This document shows positions 45,495-54,110 of a DNA stretch of 64,000 bases, piece after piece (the stretch's first letter is position 1; each line of letters starts with the position of its first letter). The stretch is from Lachnospiraceae bacterium (GTDB lineage Bacteria; Bacillota; Clostridia; Lachnospirales; Lachnospiraceae): positions 30,720-94,719 of the forward strand of contig JAAWIS010000002.1 in the NCBI GenBank assembly GCA_022796475.1, in the 5' to 3' direction. The notes beneath the pieces are model-generated. The model had not been told where the DNA came from, did not search any database, and was given only the letters and a program-made list of their open reading frames with translations. The position numbers were made by a program, and so were the translations under genes.

Positions 45495-47192
45495 CTACAT
45501 AAAGTTATATTCTGTCAGTATTTTCTTCCGTCCGGTTATCACATCTGTAAAGTATTCATGATAGCTGATTCCCAAAAATGATCCGGAAATATTATAAAGA
45601 TTATCGAAGCCGCGCCCCACAAGAGCCATAATGGCATTGTAGCTTCTCTGGCTGGTCCGGCAGTGGAGGTACACTGGACGATCCTTTGGTATCTCTGAGG
45701 TTCTCTGCCTTAATTGTCCCAAAGGAATATTGACTGCGCCTGCAAGATGGCCCATCTCAAATTCTTCCGGCGTCCTCACATCGATAATGCAGGCGCCGCT
45801 TTCTACCAGTTCCCTTACGCTGCTTACAGGAACCTGGCGGAAAACGCCATGAAGCACATTCAGCCCTACCAGCGCTGCTAAATTCACCACATCGCGGGCA
45901 GTGCCGAACACAGGGGAATAACAAAGCTCCAGCTCCTTCAGATCCTCTAAGGTGCCATTCATAGCAATCAGAGTTGCAATCACATCAATCCGCTTATCCA
46001 CATTTCCTCGTCCGATGGCCTGAGCTCCCAGAATCTTCCCGGTAGGAACTTCAAATACAAGCTTAAAATGAATTGGAGCGCTGCCAGGCATCAGTCCAAC
46101 CTTATCCATTGCCATGGTATAAACACAATCACAGGCTATCTGGTTAAGCTTTGCCGTTTTTTCATTCAGCCCAGTTGCTGCTGCGTTCAGTCCGAATACC
46201 CGAACTGCACAGGATCCGATTACCCCGTTATTGGTTCCGCTTCTGCCGTACATAGCGTCAGCCGCCGTCCTTGCCTGGCGCAAAGCTGGTCCGGCAAGAG
46301 GAAGTCTAACTGGCTTGTGGGTCTGCCGGTTATAGACCTGGATTGCATCGCCAACCGCATAGATATGGGGATCGCTGGTGCAAAAGTCTGGTGTTACCAG
46401 AATTCCGCCAGTTTCACCGATTTCCAGTCCGGCATCCTTAGCCAGCGCCGTTTCCGGCAGCACACCGATGGCCAGCACCACAACATCTGCAGGAATCTCT
46501 TTTGCAGAGTTTAGAATCACCTTATCCTCTGTAATGGCCTTTACCCCATCTTCTAAGAATAACTCCACACCCTGATCATAAAGCTCTTTGTGCAGGATCT
46601 GTACCATATCATGATCAAATGGAGCCATTACCTGATCGGCTGCTTCTACTACAGTAACATGCTTACCAGCTTCTTTCAGATTCTCTGCCACCTCAAGGCC
46701 AATAAAGCCTCCTCCAACTACTACCACATCCTGGCAGCCTTCCCGATTCACATACTGATCCAGTTTCACAATATCGCTTACATTGCGCACGGTAAATACG
46801 TGCGGAAGGGATACCCCCTGGATAGAGCCTGGACGGATGGGCTTGGATCCCGGCGAAAGCACCAGTTCATCATAGATTTCCTCATATTCTTTGCCTGTAA
46901 CCAGATCCTTTACCTGGATCTTCTTCCCGGCAGGATCGATTCCTAACACCTCATGGCGAACCCGCACCTCAATATCATAGGAGGCCCGAAAACTCTCTGG
47001 AGTCATCAGCACAAGATAATCTGACTCTTCTACTGTTCTGCTTAAAAAATAAGGCAGGGCACAGTTGGAAAAGGATACATGCTCCCCTCTTTCAAATATA
47101 GTTATAGAAGCTTCTGCATCTAAACGCCTGATTCTGGCTGCGGCTGAAGCGCCGCCTGCAACTCCCCCTACAACAAGCACTCGTTTTCCCAT
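45495..47192 (-). CDS. CoA-disulfide reductase-like flavoprotein with C-terminal rhodanese domain
   Basis: VVGGVAGGASAAARIRRLD, SFSNCALPYFLS active Cys, C-terminal IIDVRTPEEFEMGHLAGAVNIPLGQLRQ..VYLHCRTSQRS. Confidence 0.94.
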   Translation of the reverse strand: MGKRVLVVGGVAGGASAAARIRRLDAEASITIFERGEHVSFSNCALPYFLSRTVEESDYLVLMTPESFRASYDIEVRVRHEVLGIDPAGKKIQVKDLVTGKEYEEIYDELVLSPGSKPIRPGSIQGVSLPHVFTVRNVSDIVKLDQYVNREGCQDVVVVGGGFIGLEVAENLKEAGKHVTVVEAADQVMAPFDHDMVQILHKELYDQGVELFLEDGVKAITEDKVILNSAKEIPADVVVLAIGVLPETALAKDAGLEIGETGGILVTPDFCTSDPHIYAVGDAIQVYNRQTHKPVRLPLAGPALRQARTAADAMYGRSGTNNGVIGSCAVRVFGLNAAATGLNEKTAKLNQIACDCVYTMAMDKVGLMPGSAPIHFKLVFEVPTGKILGAQAIGRGNVDKRIDVIATLIAMNGTLEDLKELELCYSPVFGTARDVVNLAALVGLNVLHGVFRQVPVSSVRELVESGACIIDVRTPEEFEMGHLAGAVNIPLGQLRQRTSEIPKDRPVYLHCRTSQRSYNAIMALVGRGFDNLYNISGSFLGISYHEYFTDVITGRKKILTEYNFM

Positions 47193-47257
47193 TTCTTCAC
47201 TCCCTCTGCAATCCGGTTATTTTACTAAAAGCAGCAGATAGCCATCTTTCGCTATCT

Positions 47258-48439
47258 TCAGCTCTTAATATTTGTAATAATACGTTCCACTGCTGTCTTA
47301 ATATTCTTTGTATCTGTGGCAAGATTAATACGGACAAAACCATGTCCTGTGAAACTGAACCATTCTCCTACATCGCAGGCAAGACGGCATTTCTTCTGGA
47401 TAAAGTCTGCTACCTCTTCTCCTGACATATAGCCTCTCAGATCGATCCAGGAAAGATAGGTTCCTTCAAGAGGAGTCACTACAATGTTTGGAAGCTCTCT
47501 GGCAAATTCCTGCTTCATGTAGTTATAATTATGCTGGATCAGAGCCTTAACGTCTGCAAACCATTCTTCACCTCCGCGGTATGCAGCCTCCATGCCGGTA
47601 ACACCCATCAGATTCACCTCAGGAGATCCTATGCTCTTAATATAAGCATCATACGTTTCCATCAGCTTTTCATTGTAAATAATCACATGAGAATGGATCA
47701 GTCCGGCTAAATTAAAGGTTTTGGATCCGGAATTTAAAAGAATCAGGTTATCCCGGTATTTTCCACCCTTTACCATAGAAGAAGAAACAAAGGGATTCTC
47801 CTCATATGCAAAATCCTGGTGAATTTCATCCGATACCACCAGTACCCCGTGTTTCTTGCAGATCTCCATCATAGCTGCCAGCTCTTCCTCTGTCCATACG
47901 CGGCAGACTGGATTGTGGGGGGAACAAAGGATAAACATTTCTGCCTGGTTATCTGTGATGGCTTTCTCGAACTTCTCCATATCCAACTGGTAATGGCCTT
48001 CATGATTGTCCAGCTCACAAGTCACTAGCTTTCTCCCGGTATTTAGTATGGCATCATAAAATGGATAATAAACAGGCGGGCAGATAACAACAGATGCATT
48101 CTCTTTCGTATATGCCCGTACAGCCGCATACAGAGAACCTACCACTCCTGTAGCAAACCGAACGTTCTCCTTAGCCAAATCCATACCATGATGCTTCTTC
48201 TGCCAGGCAAAAAAAGCCTCAAAATAAGAATCTTCAACCTTACCATACCCAAAAACGCCATGTTCTACCCGCTTTTTCAGTGCCTCCCTCACTGACTCCG
48301 GGGACTGGATTTCCATATCCGCAACCCACAAAGGCAGCAAATCAGCATCTCCAAAAACTTCCTGGAGGGAATCCCACTTTAGTGTTCCAGTACCTTTTCG
48401 TTCCACGCAGTGCTCCTCACAAAATTTCTCAAAATCCAT
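47258..48439 (-). CDS. MalY/PatB-family PLP-dependent C-S lyase/aminotransferase
   Basis: LPLWVADMEIQSPESVREALKKRVEHGVFGY, SDEIHQDFAY, NSGSKTFNLAGL. Confidence 0.94.
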   Translation of the reverse strand: MDFEKFCEEHCVERKGTGTLKWDSLQEVFGDADLLPLWVADMEIQSPESVREALKKRVEHGVFGYGKVEDSYFEAFFAWQKKHHGMDLAKENVRFATGVVGSLYAAVRAYTKENASVVICPPVYYPFYDAILNTGRKLVTCELDNHEGHYQLDMEKFEKAITDNQAEMFILCSPHNPVCRVWTEEELAAMMEICKKHGVLVVSDEIHQDFAYEENPFVSSSMVKGGKYRDNLILLNSGSKTFNLAGLIHSHVIIYNEKLMETYDAYIKSIGSPEVNLMGVTGMEAAYRGGEEWFADVKALIQHNYNYMKQEFARELPNIVVTPLEGTYLSWIDLRGYMSGEEVADFIQKKCRLACDVGEWFSFTGHGFVRINLATDTKNIKTAVERIITNIKS

Positions 48440-48495
48440 ACAAATTGCCCCTTTCTTTTATATATTTTAAATCATTTGATTTTTGTTTTGTAACT

Positions 48496-48512
48496 AAACT
48501 ATAGTATAGTTT
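48496..48512. promoter_or_regulatory. 17-bp perfect palindrome, candidate MarR operator overlapping the patB -10
   Basis: AAACTATAGTATAGTTT. Confidence 0.65.
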
Positions 48513-48531
48513 ATATTATATATTTTGTCAA
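48503..48531 (-). promoter_or_regulatory. sigma-A promoter for the PatB/MalY gene
   Basis: minus strand TTGACA-17-TATACT. Confidence 0.8.
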
Positions 48532-48655
48532 TATTGTAATAGATAATTTTTCTTTTTTAGATATTTTACATAAAATTTTCTGCATTTTTTGCAAAAATAG
48601 TTTTACGAATTAACATTTTTTACTGAAAAAATTCAAATTGCACGTATTTAAATTC

Positions 48656-48684
48656 TTGCGGTGAAAATTCAGATATGTTATGAT
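48656..48684 (+). promoter_or_regulatory. candidate promoter of the MarR gene
   Basis: TTGCGG-17-TATGAT. Confidence 0.55.
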
Positions 48685-48734
48685 AGTTTAATATAGAAAT
48701 CAAAATGATAACACAAACATAGGAGTGTAGCTAA

Positions 48735-49211
48735 ATGACTTATTTTTCAGACATTGACAACGCCTATCGCAAGGTATCTGCCAAAGCCAATATGCTGTAT
48801 GAATTTGTTATGTTATATCATAACTATATTTACGCCCAGCATACTTATGAGGCCGAAAACTGCAATATGATGGAGATACACACCCTTACCTATATCGACG
48901 ACAGCCCTGGCATCACGGCTACCCAGTTAGCAAAAATCTGGCACAAAAGCAAGAGCGCTATCTCTCAAACTATTAAAAAGCTGGTTGAATCCGGATATGT
49001 AGAAAAGTGTTATATGAAAAATAATGAAAAAACAGCCTGCTTGTACGTAACAGAAAAAGGAAAACTTCTTTCCAACGTACACAAGGCCTATGATGTAGCA
49101 GATATTGCACAAACTACAGCCTATCTTGTAGAACACTGCAGCGAAGCGGATCTGGATGCTTTTTATCGAATTATAGAACAATACAATAAACTTCTAAAAT
49201 CAGAACCGTAA
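48735..49211 (+). CDS. MarR-family transcriptional regulator
   Basis: wHTH: GITATQLAKIWHKSKSAISQTIKKLVESGYVEKCYMKNNEKTACLYVTEKG. Confidence 0.94.
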   Translation: MTYFSDIDNAYRKVSAKANMLYEFVMLYHNYIYAQHTYEAENCNMMEIHTLTYIDDSPGITATQLAKIWHKSKSAISQTIKKLVESGYVEKCYMKNNEKTACLYVTEKGKLLSNVHKAYDVADIAQTTAYLVEHCSEADLDAFYRIIEQYNKLLKSEP

Positions 49212-49291
49212 GCTTTGTGCAAAAGTCGATGCAAGAAAAGCCTGGAGTTTCTTAAAAAATTGTTTCTACAGCGCTAAGAGTGTAAAATTTT

Positions 49292-49396
49292 CAAGGGGTT
49301 GTCGCAACATTCGGCATTTCCGCAATATATAGTAAAAATCATGCCACATTTAAACTATATATTGTGTATCTTTGCCCTTTTTGCGACAACCCCTTG
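49292..49396. mobile_element. MITE-like element (family B), 105 bp
   Basis: perfect 16-bp TIRs CAAGGGGTTGTCGCAA (49292-49307)/TTGCGACAACCCCTTG (49381-49396) plus nested perfect 11-bp IR CAATATATAGT/ACTATATATTG. Confidence 0.7.
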
Positions 49397-49507
49397 CTAT
49401 ATGTTTGTTAAAATTTCTATCAATGCGCCATGTGACGCCAAATCCCCGAAACAGGAAAAACCGGGCACTTGATGACAGCCTTTGCACAGCAGCTTTCCAG
49501 TCTTTCG

Positions 49508-50272
49508 CTACGCCCGAATGATCACGGTAGGATACCCATAGCTCCTTAGCGTCTGTTCCATATGAACAGCATTGTCCAGATTCAAAAAAGCGCCTACTCT
49601 CACCTTATACCACCCATCTTCATAAACTAAAAATACCGGAAATCCCTGGCTTTGAAGCTGATTTTCCATCTGCTCCGCCAGTTCACGATTCTGATATGCG
49701 GCTGTTTGGATTTGATAATAGACAGGTTTCTCCATTTCCCGGAAAAAAGCAATCACTGCATCCCCAATGCCATCTGCGATTTTTTCAAAGTTTTCATCAA
49801 AAATACGGTTGTCTTTCTTATTATCAATAAATCCCGTTTCTATCAAAACCGCCGGCATTCTGGTCCGTCCAAGAACAGCCAGCCCGGGCCGCTCCTGAAT
49901 TCCTAAATCTGCAAAGCCACTGTCTGTAAGAGCTTTTTGAATATTCTGAGCCAGTTTATCCGCTTCACTGCCTTTTTCATAAACCAAGGTCATAGCCCCT
50001 GAACCGCTTCCGGGAATTGGCATTGCATTTCGATGGAAGGAAAGAAAAAAATCGGCATCGGATCGGTTTCCAATTTTAGCCTTTTCCAGCGGAGTCTGTG
50101 TCACATCCGTAGTCCGGGTATAGAGAGTTCGGATACCTGCATTTTCTAAACGATCCCCTACAGCCAAAGCAAGTCTTAAATTATCATCTTTTTCCTTTCT
50201 TCCTTCATAAACAGCTCCCGGTTCCTGTCCTCCGTGGCCAGCATCTATAATTACAGTAGGCATACCATCCAT
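49508..50272 (-). CDS. N-acetylmuramoyl-L-alanine amidase with C-terminal SPOR-like domain
   Basis: VIIDAGHGGQEPGAVYEGRKEKDDNL, FFLSFHRNA, LIETGFIDN; C-terminal YYQIQTAAYQNRELAEQMENQLQSQGFPVFL. Confidence 0.95.
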   Translation of the reverse strand: MDGMPTVIIDAGHGGQEPGAVYEGRKEKDDNLRLALAVGDRLENAGIRTLYTRTTDVTQTPLEKAKIGNRSDADFFLSFHRNAMPIPGSGSGAMTLVYEKGSEADKLAQNIQKALTDSGFADLGIQERPGLAVLGRTRMPAVLIETGFIDNKKDNRIFDENFEKIADGIGDAVIAFFREMEKPVYYQIQTAAYQNRELAEQMENQLQSQGFPVFLVYEDGWYKVRVGAFLNLDNAVHMEQTLRSYGYPTVIIRA

Positions 50273-50485
50273 TCTGCACTTCCAAATTATTTCTTTATAA
50301 GAAGGATATGCAGCACTTCTCTTTCTGTTTCCTGTTTTTTGGTAATTTTCAAATGCTTGTGTCCCGACTGCTTGACGCTAAGATCAATTATGGGTGGGAA
50401 TTTACGCAACGGGATTTAAAAGGCAGAGAAGGACAGACAGGTGATCTGCCGTATGGTCAGAGGAGCCTATCTTAATATTACTATA

Positions 50486-50923
50486 TTAATGATCCACATT
50501 TACGCCTCTTGGGCCTACATGGGTGGAAAATACAATTTGGGTACTGGTTTTCCCATACTTCTGAAGCTGGCCGATAAAATCGTCCAGCTCTGCTGTACTG
50601 CAAAATGCCACTTTTAACAGCATGGAATATTCTCCTGTTACGCTGCTGCATTCCAATACATTTGGCACTGATCCTGCATAGGAATAAAAATTTTCTTTAT
50701 CGTCTGCTACTACATTTAAGTTAATATATGCAATGATATGGTATCCAAGTTTTATGGGATCAACAGCAGCGTGATAGCCAGACAGAATTCCTTCGTTTTC
50801 CAGTTTCTCAATCCGCGCTGATACAGCCGGAGATGACAAAAAAGTTTTTTCAGCAATGGCTTTTAATGACATCCTTGCATTTTCCTGCAGCAGTTTTAAA
50901 ATTCTGCGGTCAATATCATCCAT
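50486..50923 (-). CDS. Lrp/AsnC-family regulator
   Basis: MDDIDRRILKLLQENARMSLKAIAEKTFLSSPAVSARIEKLENEGI. Confidence 0.95.
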   Translation of the reverse strand: MDDIDRRILKLLQENARMSLKAIAEKTFLSSPAVSARIEKLENEGILSGYHAAVDPIKLGYHIIAYINLNVVADDKENFYSYAGSVPNVLECSSVTGEYSMLLKVAFCSTAELDDFIGQLQKYGKTSTQIVFSTHVGPRGVNVDH

Positions 50924-50959
50924 TTTTTCCTCTTTCTATCCGATTCAGGCACATGGCTT

Positions 50960-52177
50960 TTACAGCCTTTTTAGCCGTTTCATACGTTCTACTGCCCTTA
51001 TGGTATTTTCATAAGTTCCAAACCCCGTAAGCCTGAAATAATGTTCCCCGCTGGGGCCAAATCCGCTTCCCGGAGTTCCGACTACACAGGCCTTCTCCAA
51101 CAGTTGATCAAAAAACTCCCATGAAGTAAGCTTGCCTGTATGAAGCCATACATAGGGGGAATTTATTCCGCCCACAGCCTCATATCCTGCTTCTGTCAAG
51201 CCGTCATAAATAGCTCTGGCATTTCTCAAATAATAGGACACCTGTTCTTTCACTTCCCGCTGCCCTTCTTCGCTGTATACGGCCAGTCCGGCTTTCTGCT
51301 GGATATAGGGAGCGCCGTTATATTTTGTTCCATGGCGCCGTGCCCACATATCATGGAGGGACATCCCTTTCGAAGTAATATCTTTGGGAACTACGGTGAA
51401 ACCAAGCCGCATCCCAGTAAACCCTGCATTTTTGGAAAAGGATCGGAATTCCACGGCACAACTTCTGGCACCGTCCACTTCATAGATGCTGTGAGGCACA
51501 TCCGGATCGGTAATATAAGCTTCATAGGCAGCATCATATAAAATCACTGCTTCCATGGAATTTGCATAATCCACCCACACTTTTAACTGTTCTTTCGTCA
51601 AAGTCGTTCCTGTAGGGTTGCTTGGATTGCAAAGGTAAATCATATCCGGCCTTTTCTTGGGAAGCGCCGGAATAAAATGGTTTTCCCCGGTACAGGGCAG
51701 GTAAATCACATTGGACCAAGTGCCGGATATGGGATCATATTCCCCTGCCCTCCCTGCCATCACATTTGAATCCACATAAACCGGATAAACCGGATCACAT
51801 ACGGCAATAACTGCGTCATTTGCAAACAGCTCCTGAATATTGCCGCAGTCAGATTTTGCTCCGTCTGATATAAAAATCTCATCTGCTTCCACGGAACAGT
51901 TTCTTTTCTGATAGTCTTCCCTTGCTATAGTTTCCCGCAAAAAAGAATAACCTAAGTCCGGAGCGTAGCCGTGAAATGTAGCTCCATTCCCCATTTCCTC
52001 TACCGCTTCGTGAATCGCTTTTATTATAACAGGGGCTATCGGCAGCGTTACATCTCCGATTCCCAGACGGATCATATCTGCCTCAGGATTCTTCTCCTGA
52101 AATTCCTTTACTTTTTTAGCAATAGTAGAAAACAAATAACTGCCAGGCAGTTTTTGATAATACTCATTCAGTTTCAT
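50960..52177 (-). CDS. dapL: LL-diaminopimelate aminotransferase
   Basis: MIRLGIGDVTLPIAPVIIKAIHEAV, SDGAKSDCGNIQ, YLCNPSNPTGT, SFSKNAGFTGMRLG. Confidence 0.96.
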   Translation of the reverse strand: MKLNEYYQKLPGSYLFSTIAKKVKEFQEKNPEADMIRLGIGDVTLPIAPVIIKAIHEAVEEMGNGATFHGYAPDLGYSFLRETIAREDYQKRNCSVEADEIFISDGAKSDCGNIQELFANDAVIAVCDPVYPVYVDSNVMAGRAGEYDPISGTWSNVIYLPCTGENHFIPALPKKRPDMIYLCNPSNPTGTTLTKEQLKVWVDYANSMEAVILYDAAYEAYITDPDVPHSIYEVDGARSCAVEFRSFSKNAGFTGMRLGFTVVPKDITSKGMSLHDMWARRHGTKYNGAPYIQQKAGLAVYSEEGQREVKEQVSYYLRNARAIYDGLTEAGYEAVGGINSPYVWLHTGKLTSWEFFDQLLEKACVVGTPGSGFGPSGEHYFRLTGFGTYENTIRAVERMKRLKRL

Positions 52178-52297
52178 AATTTTCCCCTTCCTTTCTGTAG
52201 CTGTTCCAATTGCCTGGTTGAAAGAAATTTTTTAGATTCTTCCTTTCAGACAAAGAGTATGACACTCATCTGACGAAAAGCAATTTTCAGATGCATT

Positions 52298-53137
52298 TTA
52301 GCGCTTTACTGCTGTTGTGGCTGAATCCGGTTTCTCTGGTACAAAAATCTCTCCTTCATAGACCTCCTGGGCAGGGCCTGTCATAAATACATGGCCGCTT
52401 TCCGGATCCCAAAATATAGAAAGTGTTCCTCCCAACAGTTGGACTTCCACCTTATTTTCCGTATAGCCCATTAAAATTGCAGCCACTGCACTGGCGGCAG
52501 CTCCCGTGCCACAGGCATAGGTTTCCCCGCTTCCCCGCTCCCAAACCCGCATTTTAATATGGTTCCGATCAAATATTTGAATAAATTCCGTATTGGTACG
52601 ATCCGGAAACCGTTTGTGATGTTCGAAGGCTGGTCCTATATCTTCTAAATTTAAAGAATCAATGGAATCCATAAAGTAAACGGCATGGGGATTTCCCATG
52701 GAAATCCCTACAAATTCGTATCCTTCCCCACTTACTGTAATTGGCTCCGGCACTTTGGATATCTGCTGCGGAATCCCCATATCTACAGTTACTGTCCCAA
52801 CCTTTCCTTCCTCTATCTGAAAAGATAAGGTTTTAATCCCTGATTTCGTTTCCACAGTCATAGGATTCTTCACTGCAATCCCATGATCGTAGGCATACTT
52901 GCCTACACATCGGATTCCATTTCCGCACATTGCCCCCTCTGATCCGTCAGCATTATACATAATCATCCGGCAGTCAGCAATTTTAGAAGGTGCAATCAAA
53001 ATCAGCCCGTCTGAACCAACTGCCGTTCTTCTGGGACTTATATACTGTGCTGTCCAGGAAGGATCCCTTACTGTTTCTTCAAAACAATTCACATATACAT
53101 AGTCATTGCTGATTCCATGCATTTTGGTAAATTTCAT
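52298..53137 (-). CDS. dapF: diaminopimelate epimerase
   Basis: MKFTKMHGISNDYVYVNCFE, YNADGSEGAMCGNGIRCVGKYAYD, ERGSGETYACGTGAAAS; start 53137 after GGAGG. Confidence 0.97.
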   Translation of the reverse strand: MKFTKMHGISNDYVYVNCFEETVRDPSWTAQYISPRRTAVGSDGLILIAPSKIADCRMIMYNADGSEGAMCGNGIRCVGKYAYDHGIAVKNPMTVETKSGIKTLSFQIEEGKVGTVTVDMGIPQQISKVPEPITVSGEGYEFVGISMGNPHAVYFMDSIDSLNLEDIGPAFEHHKRFPDRTNTEFIQIFDRNHIKMRVWERGSGETYACGTGAAASAVAAILMGYTENKVEVQLLGGTLSIFWDPESGHVFMTGPAQEVYEGEIFVPEKPDSATTAVKR

Positions 53138-53174
53138 ATTTTCCTCCGTTTTGTTGTACTTTATTACATGTGTT

Positions 53175-53345
53175 GGGGTCAAAAGGTGTTTTGACGTTCA
53201 CAGGTACCCTGTGAACGTAACCGCATATGCCCATTTAAAATCGCCTGGCGGCGATGGGGCATATGCTTTTCCCCCATAACCGTACTGGCTCATGACTAAT
53301 CAGCGTGGTGATTAGTCATGGTATAAACAGTAACGTTTTGACCCC
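53175..53345. repeat. 171-bp multi-hairpin inverted-repeat element upstream of dapF (family D)
   Basis: terminal IR GGGGTCAAAA/TTTTGACCCC; H1 ACGTTCACAGG-tac-CCTGTGAACGT; H2 GCATATGCCC/GGGCATATGC with inner ATCGCC-tggc-GGCGAT; H3 CATGACTAATCA-gcgtgg-TGATTAGTCATG. Confidence 0.8.
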
Positions 53346-53508
53346 TCTGATACCGGATTGCTCCGTACTTTGTACTCCCGCAATCCTCAAAAACATTCAA
53401 AATCCGCCCTGATCGGGCTGCTTTTTCAAGTTTTTGGCGGGTCCCAAGTTCAAAAATCCTCTTGCAGGCAAGCTTGCATCGGATTTAGACCTTTTGCCCC
53501 TGGTATCA

Positions 53509-54051
53509 TTACATTAAGCTTAATACCATCTGGGCCGTTTCCACCATATTCGTCCCGCTGTCCATACTGCATTTTTGTATATAACGGTGAGCTTCCGACT
53601 CTGTCATATTATTCCGTTCCATTAAAATAGCTTTTGCTTTCTCTATTAAAATTTTATCTTCTTCATTTCGTTTTCTGGGCTGAGATTTCCGACGCCTTTT
53701 TTTCTCCATCTGAGCCTGAACCATCATTTCAAGCGTATTTACTAAATCCCGCACTTTAAGGGGCATGGGCAGACAAAGGATCCCTCTTGGAACAGGGCGG
53801 CTCCAGCGGTCTGGAGATGAAATCAGCAGCATTTCCACAGCAGAAGGAAGACAGTCCCGCATTTCTTCATACATCATGTCAGCGAATCGAAAACCGCTGA
53901 CAACGATCCCATACTCCCAGTCACTGCAGGTATTTAGTACCTGAGAAGCTGTTGTGCAGACCGCCACTACCTGAAATCCGCTCCGCATCAAAATATTTTT
54001 AATACTTTTCCCATCATCTAATTTCGAAAATGCTACTACAATGTTCGTCAA
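53509..54051 (-). CDS. ANTAR-domain response-regulator-like RNA-binding protein
   Basis: C-terminal EEDKILIEKAKAILMERNNMTESEAHRYIQKCSMDSGTNMVETAQMVL is an ANTAR domain; pseudo-receiver N-terminus; TTG start. Confidence 0.93.
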   Translation of the reverse strand: MTNIVVAFSKLDDGKSIKNILMRSGFQVVAVCTTASQVLNTCSDWEYGIVVSGFRFADMMYEEMRDCLPSAVEMLLISSPDRWSRPVPRGILCLPMPLKVRDLVNTLEMMVQAQMEKKRRRKSQPRKRNEEDKILIEKAKAILMERNNMTESEAHRYIQKCSMDSGTNMVETAQMVLSLM

Positions 54052-54110
54052 TCAATCACCCCCAGGCAATTTCTGATTGTGTATCAAGCTGGTAACTGTT
54101 TATAGTATAA

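Noticed and set aside
53291-53320. H3 hexaloop hairpin as an ANTAR-binding site
   Set aside because: Loop GCGTGG (or CCACGC) lacks the A1/G4 hexaloop pattern and there is no paired second hexaloop hairpin.
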